Shown in pieces: positions 53,555 through 63,287 of a DNA stretch of 64,000 nucleotides (position 1 is its first letter; each line of letters opens with the position of its first letter). Where the stretch lies: NCBI RefSeq assembly GCF_016745835.1, contig NZ_JAERVL010000004.1, positions 1-64,000 on the forward strand, in the 5' to 3' direction. The notes below the pieces were generated by a model. That model saw only the letters and a list, made by a program, of their open reading frames with translations. It had not been told where the DNA came from and did no database searches. The stretch comes from Caldalkalibacillus salinus (GTDB taxonomy: Bacteria > Bacillota > Bacilli > Caldalkalibacillales > JCM-10596). The translations under genes and the position numbers were made by a program.

Positions 53555-55360
53555 ATGTCTCAACAAACGAAACGTGAACGTTTTCAATATTCGATAGATA
53601 CAGCGATTGAGAAACCATTTAACTGGTCGCAGGTGTTACGACTCTTTTCCTATATGAAGCCGTACGCTAAGAGCCTGTTACCGTTAGCGATTATCGCCAT
53701 GCTGATTAATACTGGCGTTCGACTTATTGTACCGCTCATGATTGCGTCTGCTATTGACCATATGATTGACATTCAGGAATACTCTTTTCTGGTCATCCTG
53801 ACAATGGTTATTGCGGGCATGTATACCTTGAACTACGTGGCTAATGTGTTCCGGATAAAATGGATGAATCAATTAGGTCAGAATGTTATCTATGATATCA
53901 GGCAAGCGTTGTTTAAACATATCCAGCGGCTCTCACATCGATTTTTTGACCAACGTTCGGCAGGTTCCATACTGGTGAGGGTCACGAACGATATTAACTC
54001 GATGCAGGATTTATTCACTAATGGTGTGATTAACCTCTTGATGGACATCATCATGTTAGTGGGTATTATCGTTATTCTGCTGTTCTATAGCCCAAGTTTG
54101 ACGTTGGCGATCATGGTTGTATTGCCATTGATGTTCTTTATTTCAACGAAGCTTAGACGAAAGATTAGAAAGTCATGGCAAGTGGTACGTTTGCGACAAT
54201 CAAAACTGAATTCACACTTGAATGAAAGTATCCAAGGTATTCGTGTCACACAAGCGTACACACAAGAAAAAGAGAATATGGGCTTTTTTAATCGAATAAA
54301 TGAAGAGAATTTTGAATCCTGGCGTGATGCCACTCAGAAGAATGCCATCTTCCGACCATTTGTAGAAATGTCGGGGGCGATCGGGACGGCGATCCTCATT
54401 CTGTACGGGGCTTATTTATACCAGCAAAGTGCGATAACAGCGGGGACCTTCGTTGCTTTTGCCTACTACTTAGGGATGTTCTGGGAACCGATCTCTAGGT
54501 TAGGACAGCTATATAACCAGTTGTTAGTGGCTATGGCGTCCTCGGAGCGTATTTTTGAATTCATGGATGAAAAGCCATCCGTCCCTGAAAAAGAGGATGC
54601 TATTCAGTTGGATCATATTGAAGGCAAAGTGGTATTTAAAAACGTTGATTTCGGGTACGATCATAGCCGTAAAGCTCTGAATAATGTGTCCCTCACAATC
54701 GAAGCAGGACAGACCATCGCATTAGTCGGTCATACCGGGTCAGGAAAAACAACCATCACCAACCTCCTCTGTCGCTTTTATGATGTGACGGGTGGGGAGG
54801 TCCTAATCGATGGGCAAAACGTGCGCGACCTTACACTGGATAGTCTGCGAACTAAGATCAGTATCGTTTTACAGGATACATTTATTTTCTCTGGTACGAT
54901 TATGGAAAATATTCGTTTTGGACGCCCTGATGCCACGGATGAGGAAGTGATTGAAGCTGCTAAGGCTGTAGGTGCAGACGCATTCATCCAGCGATTGGTA
55001 AACGGATACGAAACAGAAGTAGAAGAACGTGGAAACGTGTTATCTATGGGAGAAAGGCAATTGCTCTCATTTGCCAGAACGTTACTCGCTGATCCACAAA
55101 TTCTCATTCTAGACGAAGCGACGGCGAGCATTGATACAGAAACAGAAGTGATGATACAAAAAGCGTTGAAAAGGTTATTGGCAGGTCGAACGGCAATCAT
55201 GATTGCTCATCGACTATCGACGATTAGAGAAGCAGACAATATTTTCGTATTAGATCACGGTGAAATTATAGAACAAGGAAATCATGAGGCGCTCATGCAA
55301 CAGAAGGGTGAATACTATGATCTTGTTCGTTCTCAATTTAATGTATTAGAAGCGGGATAA
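53555..55360 (+). CDS. ABC exporter subunit, BmrD/YheH-like
   Basis: A 601-aa half-transporter with an N-terminal arm, six helices and an ATPase domain: GHTGSGKTT, signature LSMGERQL (variant) and Walker B ILILDEATAS with intact Glu. The variant signature and the Asp in the partner are complementary: one composite ATP site is canonical, the other degenerate. Likely multidrug export. ATG 53555 follows GGGGGAG by 5 bases. Confidence 0.9.
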   Translation: MSQQTKRERFQYSIDTAIEKPFNWSQVLRLFSYMKPYAKSLLPLAIIAMLINTGVRLIVPLMIASAIDHMIDIQEYSFLVILTMVIAGMYTLNYVANVFRIKWMNQLGQNVIYDIRQALFKHIQRLSHRFFDQRSAGSILVRVTNDINSMQDLFTNGVINLLMDIIMLVGIIVILLFYSPSLTLAIMVVLPLMFFISTKLRRKIRKSWQVVRLRQSKLNSHLNESIQGIRVTQAYTQEKENMGFFNRINEENFESWRDATQKNAIFRPFVEMSGAIGTAILILYGAYLYQQSAITAGTFVAFAYYLGMFWEPISRLGQLYNQLLVAMASSERIFEFMDEKPSVPEKEDAIQLDHIEGKVVFKNVDFGYDHSRKALNNVSLTIEAGQTIALVGHTGSGKTTITNLLCRFYDVTGGEVLIDGQNVRDLTLDSLRTKISIVLQDTFIFSGTIMENIRFGRPDATDEEVIEAAKAVGADAFIQRLVNGYETEVEERGNVLSMGERQLLSFARTLLADPQILILDEATASIDTETEVMIQKALKRLLAGRTAIMIAHRLSTIREADNIFVLDHGEIIEQGNHEALMQQKGEYYDLVRSQFNVLEAG

Positions 55361-55392
55361 ACTAAGCGGGATAAAACTATACTAAGAATAAG

Positions 55393-55425
55393 GGGAGACA
55401 ACAAAAAGGTTGTCTCCCTCTTTAT
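55393..55425 (+). terminator. Terminator of the ABC operon
   Basis: GGGAGACAAC (55393-55402) pairs with GTTGTCTCCC (55409-55418), followed by TCTTTAT. Confidence 0.85.
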
Positions 55426-55493
55426 ATCTGAGATATGCTAATTAAGGCATCTGTGGTGTCCTAGTAAGATACATAAAAAGGAGAATGGTCGTC

Positions 55494-55658
55494 ATGAAAG
55501 AAGTTTTTTTAGCTCTAATCGCCGGTATTATCGTTGGGCTCGTATTTAAGTTGATTCGTCTTCCTTTGCCTGCGCCCCCTGTATTGGCTGGTGTTATGGG
55601 GATTGTGGGTGTGTATTTAGGAGGGGTCCTAGCGGATAAAATCATGAGTCTTTTTTAG
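55494..55658 (+). CDS. XapX-domain small membrane protein (54 aa)
   Basis: A 54-codon frame with AAAAGGAG about 10 bases upstream. The protein has two short hydrophobic segments flanking KLIRLPLPAPPVLAGVMGI, the XapX (DUF1427) signature. Function is unknown in the family. It stands alone between the ABC genes and nupC. Confidence 0.85.
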   Translation: MKEVFLALIAGIIVGLVFKLIRLPLPAPPVLAGVMGIVGVYLGGVLADKIMSLF

Positions 55659-55834
55659 ATATTAGGGGGGAGCCCCAAAAGATTACCCCTGTAACGCTTG
55701 TCATTTTTCATAGGGATTGCTATGCTTTTAGAGGTATGGTTGGTGTTATCGCTTACATGAAGTGGGCGTACATAAAACCGCCTAAAATTTGAAAGAATGT
55801 AAAAAGAACAAAATTATGAGAGAAGGTGTTCTAG

Positions 55835-57046
55835 GTGGATTTTTTATGGGGGATTCTCGGTATTTTAACTGTTTTTGCGATTGCTTTTCTGTTATCCACT
55901 AACCGTAAAGCGATCAGCTTGCGGACGGTCCTAGGAGGACTTGCCATACAGCTTACGTTTGCGTTTCTTGTATTAAAATGGGAATTGGGTAGACAAGCTT
56001 TAACCAAACTCACCGAGGTTGTATCCAATATTATTGATTACGCAAACGACGGTTCCATATTTTTATTTGGCGAGTTAGCAAGTGGTGAAGGGGCTGTCAT
56101 TTTTGCTTTTCAGGTCCTTACAATTATTATCTTTTTCTCTGCCTTAATCTCTGTGTTGTACTACATAGGTGTAATGCAGTGGTTCATACGTATTATCGGT
56201 GGGGCACTACATAAGGCCTTAGGTACAAGTAAAACAGAGTCCTTATCTGCCACGGCTAATATCTTCGTGGGGCAAACGGAAGCCCCCCTTGTCATTCGAC
56301 CGTACGTATCAAAAATGACACAATCTGAGTTGTTTGCCGTTATGACGGGCGGTCTTGCTTCTGTCGCCGGTTCGGTATTGTTCGGTTATCACTTGATGGG
56401 TGTACCGTTAGAATACTTACTCGCAGCCAGTTTCATGGCTGCTCCAGCCGGTTTAATCATGGCCAAGGTATTAGTACCTGAAACAGATAAGAGTCGCTCA
56501 GACGAGAGTGTGGAACTCGAGGCAGATTCAGAATCTGCGAATGTGATTGATGCGGCAGCTAATGGTGCGTCAGTAGGTTTGAAACTTGCTTTGAACGTTG
56601 GAGCAATGTTAATGGCCTTTATTGGCCTTATTGCTCTGATCAATGGTTTTCTTGGCTTTGTCGGTGGCTTGGTAGGTTACGAGGCGTTATCTCTTAATAT
56701 GATCTTAGGTGCCATCTTTGCACCAATCGCCTTTGCCATTGGTATCCCTTGGAGTGAGGCAGTCACAGCAGGGCAATTTATTGGAACAAAAATTGTGGTT
56801 AATGAATTTGTCGCTTACGCCAACTTTACAGAGTCTATGGACCAGTTGTCGGAGAAAACTGTGGCTATTATCAGTTTCGCCTTATGTGGTTTTGCAAACT
56901 TATCTTCACTAGGGATTTTATTAGGAGGTTTAGGCGGTATTGCGCCTGAACGTAGAGGTGATATCGCTAAAATGGGGATAAGAGCCATTATCGCAGGGAC
57001 ACTTGCCTCATTGTTAAGTGCCTCTATTGCGGGTATGTTATTTTAA
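55835..57046 (+). CDS. nupC: Concentrative nucleoside transporter, NupC family
   Basis: A 403-aa cation-coupled nucleoside importer. Family motifs: [32 protein letters not shown] and [18 protein letters not shown]; eight or more membrane segments. GTG 55835 follows GAAGGTG by 6 bases. It is a single gene with its own terminator, 150 bases before mqnC. Substrate range (pyrimidine or purine nucleosides) cannot be told. Confidence 0.92.
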   Translation: MDFLWGILGILTVFAIAFLLSTNRKAISLRTVLGGLAIQLTFAFLVLKWELGRQALTKLTEVVSNIIDYANDGSIFLFGELASGEGAVIFAFQVLTIIIFFSALISVLYYIGVMQWFIRIIGGALHKALGTSKTESLSATANIFVGQTEAPLVIRPYVSKMTQSELFAVMTGGLASVAGSVLFGYHLMGVPLEYLLAASFMAAPAGLIMAKVLVPETDKSRSDESVELEADSESANVIDAAANGASVGLKLALNVGAMLMAFIGLIALINGFLGFVGGLVGYEALSLNMILGAIFAPIAFAIGIPWSEAVTAGQFIGTKIVVNEFVAYANFTESMDQLSEKTVAIISFALCGFANLSSLGILLGGLGGIAPERRGDIAKMGIRAIIAGTLASLLSASIAGMLF

Positions 57047-57071
57047 GCAGACACATTAATGAACTCTAAGG

Positions 57072-57108
57072 AGCCAACCTCTCTTTATTAATGAGGTTGG
57101 CTTTTTTT
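57072..57108 (+). terminator. Terminator of nupC
   Basis: AGCCAACCTC (57072-57081) pairs with GAGGTTGGCT (57093-57102), followed by T to 57108. Confidence 0.9.
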
Positions 57109-57207
57109 GTGGCATGCCTTTTAGCGTACGAGTAGGCAAGTATGTACAAACATGATACGATAGATGTAGAGATTTGATGTCTTTTAAGTGAGAACGGAGG
57201 TTAATTC

Positions 57208-58314
57208 ATGAGCATCGATAGTATATTAAACAAGGCGTTGGCAGGGGAACGGATCAACGTTGAGGAAACAGTGATGTTATATGAGAGTGATGAGATAGAG
57301 AAAATGGGTCATGTGGCCGACCAAATCATGAAAAAGTGGCACCCTGAACCGATGACCACTTTTGTTATAGGGCGAAACGTAAATTATACCAACGTATGTG
57401 ATACTTATTGTAAGTTTTGTGCCTTCTACCGTGCACCGGGGAAAGACGGAGGCTACACGTTGTCCAATGAAGAGATCTTTAACAAAATACAAGAAACCAT
57501 CGATGTCGGTGGAACCGAAATTTTAATGCAAGGTGGAACAAATCCGAACTTGCCTTTTTCATATTATACGGATTTATTACGAGAGATTAAGAAGCGCTTT
57601 AATATACACATGCATTCATTCTCTCCAGCTGAAATCTCAAAAATGGTTGAGGTCTCTGGCCTACCGTTAGAAGAAGTGTTACGGCAACTGAAGGAGGCGG
57701 GGCTAGATTCGATACCAGGCGGAGGGGCAGAAATTTTAGACGACCGTATCCGCAAGAAAATCAGTCGCATGAAAGGGTCTTGGAAAGAGTGGATCGAATG
57801 TATGAAGACGGCCAATAAAGTGGGTTTACATACAACGGCCACGATGGTTATAGGGTTTGGTGAATCTTTAGAGGAGCGTGCCCTGCACCTTCATCGGGTC
57901 CGGGAAGCGCAGGATGAAACGAACGGCTTCCTAGCCTTCATTTCATGGACTTATCAACCAGACTTCACTAACCTCGGGGGAGAGAAAACACCGCCTGAAG
58001 AATACCTTAAGAACGTAGCGATTTCTAGGATTGTACTTGATAATATCCCTAACTTCCAATCTTCTTGGGTCACGATGGGGCCGGAAGTTGGTAAGAAATC
58101 ACTGTCCTTTGGCTGTAATGATTTCGGGTCGACTATGATTGAAGAGAATGTGGTATCAGCGGCTGGCACAACACATAAAGTCAATACAAATTTAATTTTG
58201 AAACTGATTCGCGAAGCCGGTAAAGTACCTGCTCAGAGAAATACGAAGTACGAAACACTTCGCACCTTTCATGAAAATGAATCCATCGACAATGACTTTG
58301 TCATGCAAAACTAG
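57208..58314 (+). CDS. mqnC: Cyclic dehypoxanthinyl futalosine synthase
   Basis: A 368-aa radical SAM enzyme of the futalosine menaquinone pathway. The [4Fe-4S] motif is C64-x3-C68-x2-C71 (CDTYCKFC). MqnC hallmarks include VIGRNVNYTNVC, ILMQGGTNPNLPF, HSFSPAEI and SIPGGGAEIL. CGGAGG lies 7 bases upstream. Its presence implies that this organism makes menaquinone by futalosine instead of the men pathway of B. subtilis; other mqn genes are not in the window. Confidence 0.95.
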   Translation: MSIDSILNKALAGERINVEETVMLYESDEIEKMGHVADQIMKKWHPEPMTTFVIGRNVNYTNVCDTYCKFCAFYRAPGKDGGYTLSNEEIFNKIQETIDVGGTEILMQGGTNPNLPFSYYTDLLREIKKRFNIHMHSFSPAEISKMVEVSGLPLEEVLRQLKEAGLDSIPGGGAEILDDRIRKKISRMKGSWKEWIECMKTANKVGLHTTATMVIGFGESLEERALHLHRVREAQDETNGFLAFISWTYQPDFTNLGGEKTPPEEYLKNVAISRIVLDNIPNFQSSWVTMGPEVGKKSLSFGCNDFGSTMIEENVVSAAGTTHKVNTNLILKLIREAGKVPAQRNTKYETLRTFHENESIDNDFVMQN

Positions 58315-58326
58315 CACCTTTGAGAA

Positions 58327-58358
58327 AACGCCATCCGAGTTGGATGGCGTTGTTTTTT
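58327..58358 (+). terminator. Terminator of mqnC
   Basis: AACGCCATCC (58327-58336) pairs with GGATGGCGTT (58342-58351), followed by GTTTTTT. Confidence 0.88.
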
Positions 58359-58433
58359 ATGGTTTTTTGTCACGTATACTCTTCACCTTGCCACCATAGA
58401 CTAAGTAGAAATAGCCGGGGCGGAGGTGGAAGA

Positions 58434-59363
58434 GTGGAAATCATAAGAATGCGGTCATTATCCTCTCAGAGATGGGAAGATATCAAACCTTATCTTGATG
58501 ACTACTTACTCGGATTACAAAGCTTCTCTTTTAGTCATAAGTTTGAGCTTGATTCAGGCGGATACACTACTTTAAAAGTGACGAAGTATCCTGATCATGT
58601 CAGGTTGAAGGACATGCTTGATATTTATACGCATACTTTCTGTCAAGCTATGGCAGAGTACCTCATCGAACACTTCGAGCAAGAGTATATACATCACCTA
58701 ATTAAATCGGAATATGGGTTCACGGATGAGCAAGAACGAGACTTCATTTATTCCTGCTGCCATCAGGAGCTCTTTCTCCACGACAAACATAAAGGCAGAG
58801 ACGAATGGAAAGTGGCTAAGCGAAAGAATAACGTCTACAAAAAATTAATCGAGGTAGCCCGGGACGGAGATCCTTTTAATTTAGAGGGCATTCTTCGTTT
58901 TCGTCTTACTGAGTATACAGAAGATTTATGTCAAACGATAGAATATGCCATTAATGAACTCGTCGTCGAACAGGATTATCGCGAATTTATTCACATTCTA
59001 AGGCAGTTTCTCACTGCTCAGAATCCCAAAATCGCTTTTATTCATTTATACCATGTCGAGGACAAACAATTTATTTTTTATAACGAAGAAGGCGTCCCAT
59101 TAACCGAAGAAACCATTAACGGTATTTTAGAAAATTGGGTAGACCCTTCCGTTCATCATGATGACATTATGATGAGTACATTGATCTCCATTGCACCGAA
59201 AAGATTAATCGTACATACTCATCAGCCGCAACATAACATCGTACAAACTCTGAAACATATTTTCCAGCACCGCATGTCCATCTGTACGAAGTGTCAGGAT
59301 TGTCTGGAGTGGAAAAACACCGAGGAAAACAGGGGCAATAAAAGTGGCCTAGTCAAAAGATAA
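58434..59363 (+). CDS. ytxC: Sporulation-associated protein YtxC
   Basis: A 309-aa protein matching YtxC in plan and position (between dnaI and thrS as in B. subtilis). Features are a charged helical body (EDIKPYLDDYLLGLQSFSFS), FRLTEYTEDLCQTIEYAINE, and a C-terminal CTKCQDC. GTG 58434 has GGAGG 8 bases upstream; the frame extends left into the mqnC terminator and is not used there. Molecular role unknown. Confidence 0.85.
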   Translation: MEIIRMRSLSSQRWEDIKPYLDDYLLGLQSFSFSHKFELDSGGYTTLKVTKYPDHVRLKDMLDIYTHTFCQAMAEYLIEHFEQEYIHHLIKSEYGFTDEQERDFIYSCCHQELFLHDKHKGRDEWKVAKRKNNVYKKLIEVARDGDPFNLEGILRFRLTEYTEDLCQTIEYAINELVVEQDYREFIHILRQFLTAQNPKIAFIHLYHVEDKQFIFYNEEGVPLTEETINGILENWVDPSVHHDDIMMSTLISIAPKRLIVHTHQPQHNIVQTLKHIFQHRMSICTKCQDCLEWKNTEENRGNKSGLVKR

Positions 59364-59365
59364 AC

Positions 59366-59394
59366 TTGACGTACTGGCGACGACTCACTATAAT
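59366..59394 (+). promoter_or_regulatory. Promoter of thrS
   Basis: TTGACG (59366-59371), 17-base spacer, TATAAT (59389-59394), at the start of the T-box leader. Confidence 0.85.
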
Positions 59395-59400
59395 AAATAA

Positions 59401-59741
59401 CTAACATTACAATTGACGTATCGCACGATAAGAGGCGACGATGAGGACACGAACCATATTCCTCCCTTCTTTATCAGAGAGTGGGGTCATCGGCTGCAAG
59501 CCCCTAAGAACAGGACATGGTTTACCACCTTGAAGCTACTATCGGGAAACTGGCAAAGTATACATACCGCTGCTGTGTCAGGACTAACGATAGTCGGGTC
59601 AGACCGTTATCTCTTCTAAGCATAACCCAACGCTATCGCTATGTTTGTACTAGCGTTCATATTGGCCTATGTTGGCGTTATGAAAGTAGGGTGGAACCAC
59701 GATGACGACACTCGTCCCTAGTCAAGGGACGGGTGTTTTTT
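59401..59741 (+). promoter_or_regulatory. T-box leader of thrS
   Basis: Contains the Stem I elements (CAGAGAG, GCTGCAAG), a likely Thr specifier ACC near 59524-59529 ahead of TTGAAG, the T-box GGGTGGAACCACG at 59689-59701, and the terminator ACACTCGTCCCT (59708-59719) with AGGGACGGGTGT (59725-59736) plus T6. Uncharged tRNA-Thr would stabilise the antiterminator and permit thrS transcription. Confidence 0.92.
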
Positions 59742-59821
59742 ATATGGAGAATACCAATAAGACTCATCAGACCTAAGAACTTATCGTGAAGCCTAAGATA
59801 CATGACAAGAAGGAGTGAAGG

Positions 59822-61768
59822 ATGATGTCAGATATGCTTACTGTCGCACTACCAGATGGGGCACAAAAAGAAGTCGAACAGGGCGCAACAGTCGAGACTG
59901 TGGCCGCTTCAATTAGTCCTGGTCTGCGAAAAAAAGCTGTAGCGGGAAAGGTAAATGGCACCTTAGTAGACTTAGCTAATTCGGTGCAAGAGGGAGATAC
60001 CGTTGAAATTGTCGTTGGCGACTCAGAAGAGGGACTGGAGGTGATTCGCCACAGTACCGCCCACATTATGGCCCAAGCGATTAAAAGGCTGTATGGTGAG
60101 GTCAAACTGGGTGTCGGTCCAGTAGTAGAGCATGGCTTTTACTATGATATTGATATGGAACATCGTCTAACGGAAGAGGACTTCCCTAAAATCGAAAAAG
60201 AAATGAAGCGTATCGTTGATGAGAATCTTAAAATCGAGAGAGAGGCAGTATCTCGTCAAGAAGCGATAGACCTATACAAGGAGATCGGTGACGAGTACAA
60301 GCTAGAGTTAATCGATGCGATACCTGAGGGAGACCAAGTCACCCTTTATCGTCAAGGTGAATTTTTTGACCTTTGCCGTGGGCCACACGTACCTCAAACG
60401 AGTAAATTGAAGGTATTTAAGCTGATGAACGTTGCCGGGGCTTACTGGCGTGGAGACAGTGATAACAAAATGCTCCAACGTGTGTATGGGACAGCCTTTA
60501 CGAAAAAAGCGGACCTTGACGAACACTTACGTCTGCTGGAAGAAGCACGGGAACGTGACCATCGCAAACTAGGGAAAGAACTAGATCTCTTTACCAATTC
60601 ACAAAAAGTGGGACAAGGTCTGCCGCTGTGGATGCCAAAAGGGGCCACCATTCGTAGAATTATCGAACGTTATATTGTAGATATAGAAGAGAGCCTCGGT
60701 TACAACCATGTGTATACGCCAGTCCTCGGTAGTGTCGATTTATATAAAACATCAGGTCACTGGGAGCATTACCAAGAGGATATGTTCCCCGCGATGCAAA
60801 TGGACAATGAACAACTGGTGCTCAGACCTATGAACTGTCCACACCACATGATGGTGTATAAGCAAGGGATTCACAGTTACCGTGAGCTCCCTATTCGTCT
60901 AGCTGAGCTCGGTACGATGCACCGTTACGAGATGAGTGGTGCTTTAAGTGGATTGCAAAGAGTGAGGGGCATGACGCTCAACGACGCGCACATCTTTGTT
61001 CGTCCTGACCAGATCAAGGATGAGTTTATCCGGGTCGTACACCTTATCCAAGCAGTATATAAAGACTTTGGCATTGAGGATTACGCCTTCCGTCTCTCTT
61101 ATCGTGATCCCGAAGATACTGAAAAGTACTTTGACGATGATGAGATGTGGGAAAAAGCACAAAGCATGCTGAAAGAGGCAATGGATGACCTAGGAACTGA
61201 ATATGTCGAAGCGGATGGCGAAGCGGCTTTCTATGGCCCTAAGCTTGACGTACAGGTCAAAACAGCGTTAGGAAAAGAAGAAACACTCTCAACTGTACAG
61301 CTCGACTTCTTATTACCTGAGCGCTTTGACTTAACTTATATCGGGGAAGACGGCAAACAGCATCGTCCAGTCGTCATACACAGAGGCGTCGTGTCGACGA
61401 TGGAACGTTTTGTTGCCTTCCTAATTGAAGAGTACAAAGGGGCTTTCCCAACTTGGTTAGCACCAACACAGGTACAGATTATCCCTGTATCATCCGTTCA
61501 TACGGACCATGCGCTTAAGGTTCAAGAAGAACTGAGAGCGAACGGTGTCCGTGTTGACATTGATCTTCGTGAAGAGAAAATGGGATACAAGATTCGTGAG
61601 GCCCAAACAAGCAAGATCCCTTACATGCTCGTGATTGGTGACAAAGAAATCGAGGAGCATGCTGTCAATGTTAGGAAATACGGTGAGCAGAGTTCAGAAA
61701 CGATAGCATTTGATGCCTTTAAGAATGCGCTCTTAGAGGAGATTCAGACGAAAAAAAGCCGCCTTTGA
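59822..61768 (+). CDS. thrS: Threonyl-tRNA synthetase
   Basis: A 648-aa class II synthetase: TGS domain (about 1-65), editing domain with HSTAHIMAQ, catalytic core with RPMNCPHHM (zinc Cys), MHRYEMSG and [14 protein letters not shown], and the anticodon-binding domain at the end. AAGGAGTGA lies 6 bases before ATG 59822 (ATG 59825 possible). Regulated by the T-box upstream. Confidence 0.97.
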   Translation: MMSDMLTVALPDGAQKEVEQGATVETVAASISPGLRKKAVAGKVNGTLVDLANSVQEGDTVEIVVGDSEEGLEVIRHSTAHIMAQAIKRLYGEVKLGVGPVVEHGFYYDIDMEHRLTEEDFPKIEKEMKRIVDENLKIEREAVSRQEAIDLYKEIGDEYKLELIDAIPEGDQVTLYRQGEFFDLCRGPHVPQTSKLKVFKLMNVAGAYWRGDSDNKMLQRVYGTAFTKKADLDEHLRLLEEARERDHRKLGKELDLFTNSQKVGQGLPLWMPKGATIRRIIERYIVDIEESLGYNHVYTPVLGSVDLYKTSGHWEHYQEDMFPAMQMDNEQLVLRPMNCPHHMMVYKQGIHSYRELPIRLAELGTMHRYEMSGALSGLQRVRGMTLNDAHIFVRPDQIKDEFIRVVHLIQAVYKDFGIEDYAFRLSYRDPEDTEKYFDDDEMWEKAQSMLKEAMDDLGTEYVEADGEAAFYGPKLDVQVKTALGKEETLSTVQLDFLLPERFDLTYIGEDGKQHRPVVIHRGVVSTMERFVAFLIEEYKGAFPTWLAPTQVQIIPVSSVHTDHALKVQEELRANGVRVDIDLREEKMGYKIREAQTSKIPYMLVIGDKEIEEHAVNVRKYGEQSSETIAFDAFKNALLEEIQTKKSRL

Positions 61769-61820
61769 CAGTATGAAACACGTATGTTATAAATAACAGG
61801 TATCTTCGTTAAGGCGTTTC

Positions 61821-61849
61821 TTGACAAGGAACCTTACAAGTGATATATT
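61821..61849 (+). promoter_or_regulatory. Promoter of infC-rpmI-rplT
   Basis: TTGACA (61821-61826), 17 bases, TATATT (61844-61849). Confidence 0.85.
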
Positions 61850-61855
61850 CTTCTA

Positions 61856-61989
61856 GTAAGATTGACTTAAATATAATGAGTGTAGCAAGAAGGAGCGCCC
61901 AGCTTCTCACCTGGTCGACGTTAGAGTTGGCAGGTTAGGATAAAGAGTATTTGTGATCTAAAGTGGGCGTTCTATGCCCGCTTTTTTTA
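61856..61989 (+). promoter_or_regulatory. L20 leader (ribosomal protein autoregulation)
   Basis: The AAGAAGGAGCGCCCAGCTTC hairpin and the downstream pairing arms precede a terminator AAAGTGGGC (61960-61968) with GCCCGCTTT (61976-61984) plus T7. This layout matches the Bacillus L20 leader, in which excess L20 protein promotes termination ahead of infC. Confidence 0.85.
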
Positions 61990-62072
61990 TGTCTAAATCA
62001 TCGATCAAACTTGCAAATGGCAGGCACGATTGATGGTGGTTGGTCTTGATATCATTGTGGAGGTGTTACAAC

Positions 62073-62588
62073 ATTAGCAAGGAACATTTAGTCAATGAGG
62101 GGATTCGTGCCAAGGAAGTCCGTGTTATTGGGGTTGACGGAGAACAATTAGGAATTAAACCTATGCGCGAAGCTTTACAGTTAGCGGTAGATGCCAATTT
62201 GGATCTCGTGAATGTAGCGCCAAACGCTAAACCGCCAGTCTGCCGTATTATGGACTATGGCAAATTTAAGTTTGAGCAGCAAAAGAAAGAGAAAGAAGCG
62301 CGTAAGAAACAGAAAGTCATTAGTGTAAAAGAAGTTCGGTTTAGTCCAACCATTGAAGAACATGACTACAATACGAAGATGCGTAATGTCGTTAAGTTCC
62401 TGAAAAAAGGTGACAAAGTGAAATGTAGTATTCGCTTTAGAGGACGTGCCATTACACACTCCGAGATCGGAAGACAGGTTCTGGACCGTTTAGTAAAAGA
62501 TATAGCAGACATTGGTGAAGTAGAGTCTAAGCCTAAGATGGAAGGCAGAAGTATGCTTATGATTCTTGCGCCAAAATCTGAGAAATAA
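62073..62588 (+). CDS. infC: Translation initiation factor IF-3, AUU start
   Basis: A 171-aa IF-3. After the AUU at 62073 the protein reads [19 protein letters not shown], aligning with the known N-terminus of Bacillus IF-3; GGAGGTG lies 7-8 bases upstream. No ATG or GTG fits in between. AUU start codons let IF-3 limit its own synthesis. Also seen: [17 protein letters not shown] and the helical linker rich in Lys and Glu. Confidence 0.95.
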   Translation: MSKEHLVNEGIRAKEVRVIGVDGEQLGIKPMREALQLAVDANLDLVNVAPNAKPPVCRIMDYGKFKFEQQKKEKEARKKQKVISVKEVRFSPTIEEHDYNTKMRNVVKFLKKGDKVKCSIRFRGRAITHSEIGRQVLDRLVKDIADIGEVESKPKMEGRSMLMILAPKSEK

Positions 62589-62605
62589 GCTAGGAGGATA
62601 TCATT

Positions 62606-62806
62606 ATGCCTAAAATGAAAACTCATAAAGGTGCTGCTAAGCGCTTTAGAAAGACTGGAACTGGGAAGCTTAAACGTTCCCACGCGTTTACAAGTCACTT
62701 ATTTGCTAACAAAACACAAAAGCAGAAGCGTAAATTACGTAAGGCTGCCATCGTAAGTAATGGAGACTACAAGCGTGTTAAGAGCTTAATTGCTTATAAA
62801 AAATAA
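62606..62806 (+). CDS. rpmI: 50S ribosomal protein L35
   Basis: A 66-aa basic protein starting [20 protein letters not shown], the L35 signature. AGGAGG lies about 8 bases before ATG 62606. It is 17 bases after infC in the usual order. Confidence 0.97.
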   Translation: MPKMKTHKGAAKRFRKTGTGKLKRSHAFTSHLFANKTQKQKRKLRKAAIVSNGDYKRVKSLIAYKK

Positions 62807-62852
62807 GACTTCTTAGTTGAAGTTGATGATAGAATTTTAGGAGGTTTTTATC

Positions 62853-63203
62853 ATGCCAAGAGTTAAAGGTGGATATACAACGCGTCGTAGACGTAAAAAA
62901 ATATTAAAACTGGCTAAAGGTTATTTCGGTTCTAAACACCGTTTATTTAAATCAGCTAATGCGCAAGTGATGAAGTCACTATTATACGCTTACCGTGACC
63001 GTCGCCAAAGAAAGCGTGACTTCCGTAAGCTATGGATTACGCGTATTAACGCAGCAGCTCGTCAACACGGTCTATCTTACAGCCGTTTCATGCACGGACT
63101 TAAAGAAGCGGGTGTTGATGTGAACCGTAAAATTCTTGCTGACTTAGCAGTGAATGACAAAGAAGCTTTCGCTCAGTTAGTAAGTAAAGCAAAAGGTGAA
63201 TAA
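62853..63203 (+). CDS. rplT: 50S ribosomal protein L20
   Basis: A 116-aa protein starting [26 protein letters not shown], with [16 protein letters not shown]. It binds 23S rRNA early in 50S assembly and is expected to bind the leader upstream of infC. TAGGAGG precedes the ATG. Length is within the family range. Confidence 0.97.
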   Translation: MPRVKGGYTTRRRRKKILKLAKGYFGSKHRLFKSANAQVMKSLLYAYRDRRQRKRDFRKLWITRINAAARQHGLSYSRFMHGLKEAGVDVNRKILADLAVNDKEAFAQLVSKAKGE

Positions 63204-63217
63204 GATAGCTTAGCCTA

Positions 63218-63253
63218 AGCCCTGAGATGAATTCAAATCTCAGGGCTTTTTTT
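63218..63253 (+). terminator. Terminator of infC-rpmI-rplT
   Basis: AGCCCTGAGAT (63218-63228) pairs with ATCTCAGGGCT (63237-63247), followed by T to 63253. Confidence 0.9.
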
Positions 63254-63287
63254 GGATATATGGCTTCAATCCGTTCTTTACTTGCCA

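Noticed and set aside
55661-55700. Terminator after the XapX gene
   Set aside because: The GGGG/CCCC pairs leave either too small a loop or a stem of five bases without a T-run.
58320-58433. Longer ytxC frame beginning in the mqnC terminator
   Set aside because: The added residues come from terminator sequence; GTG 58434 has the ribosome binding site.
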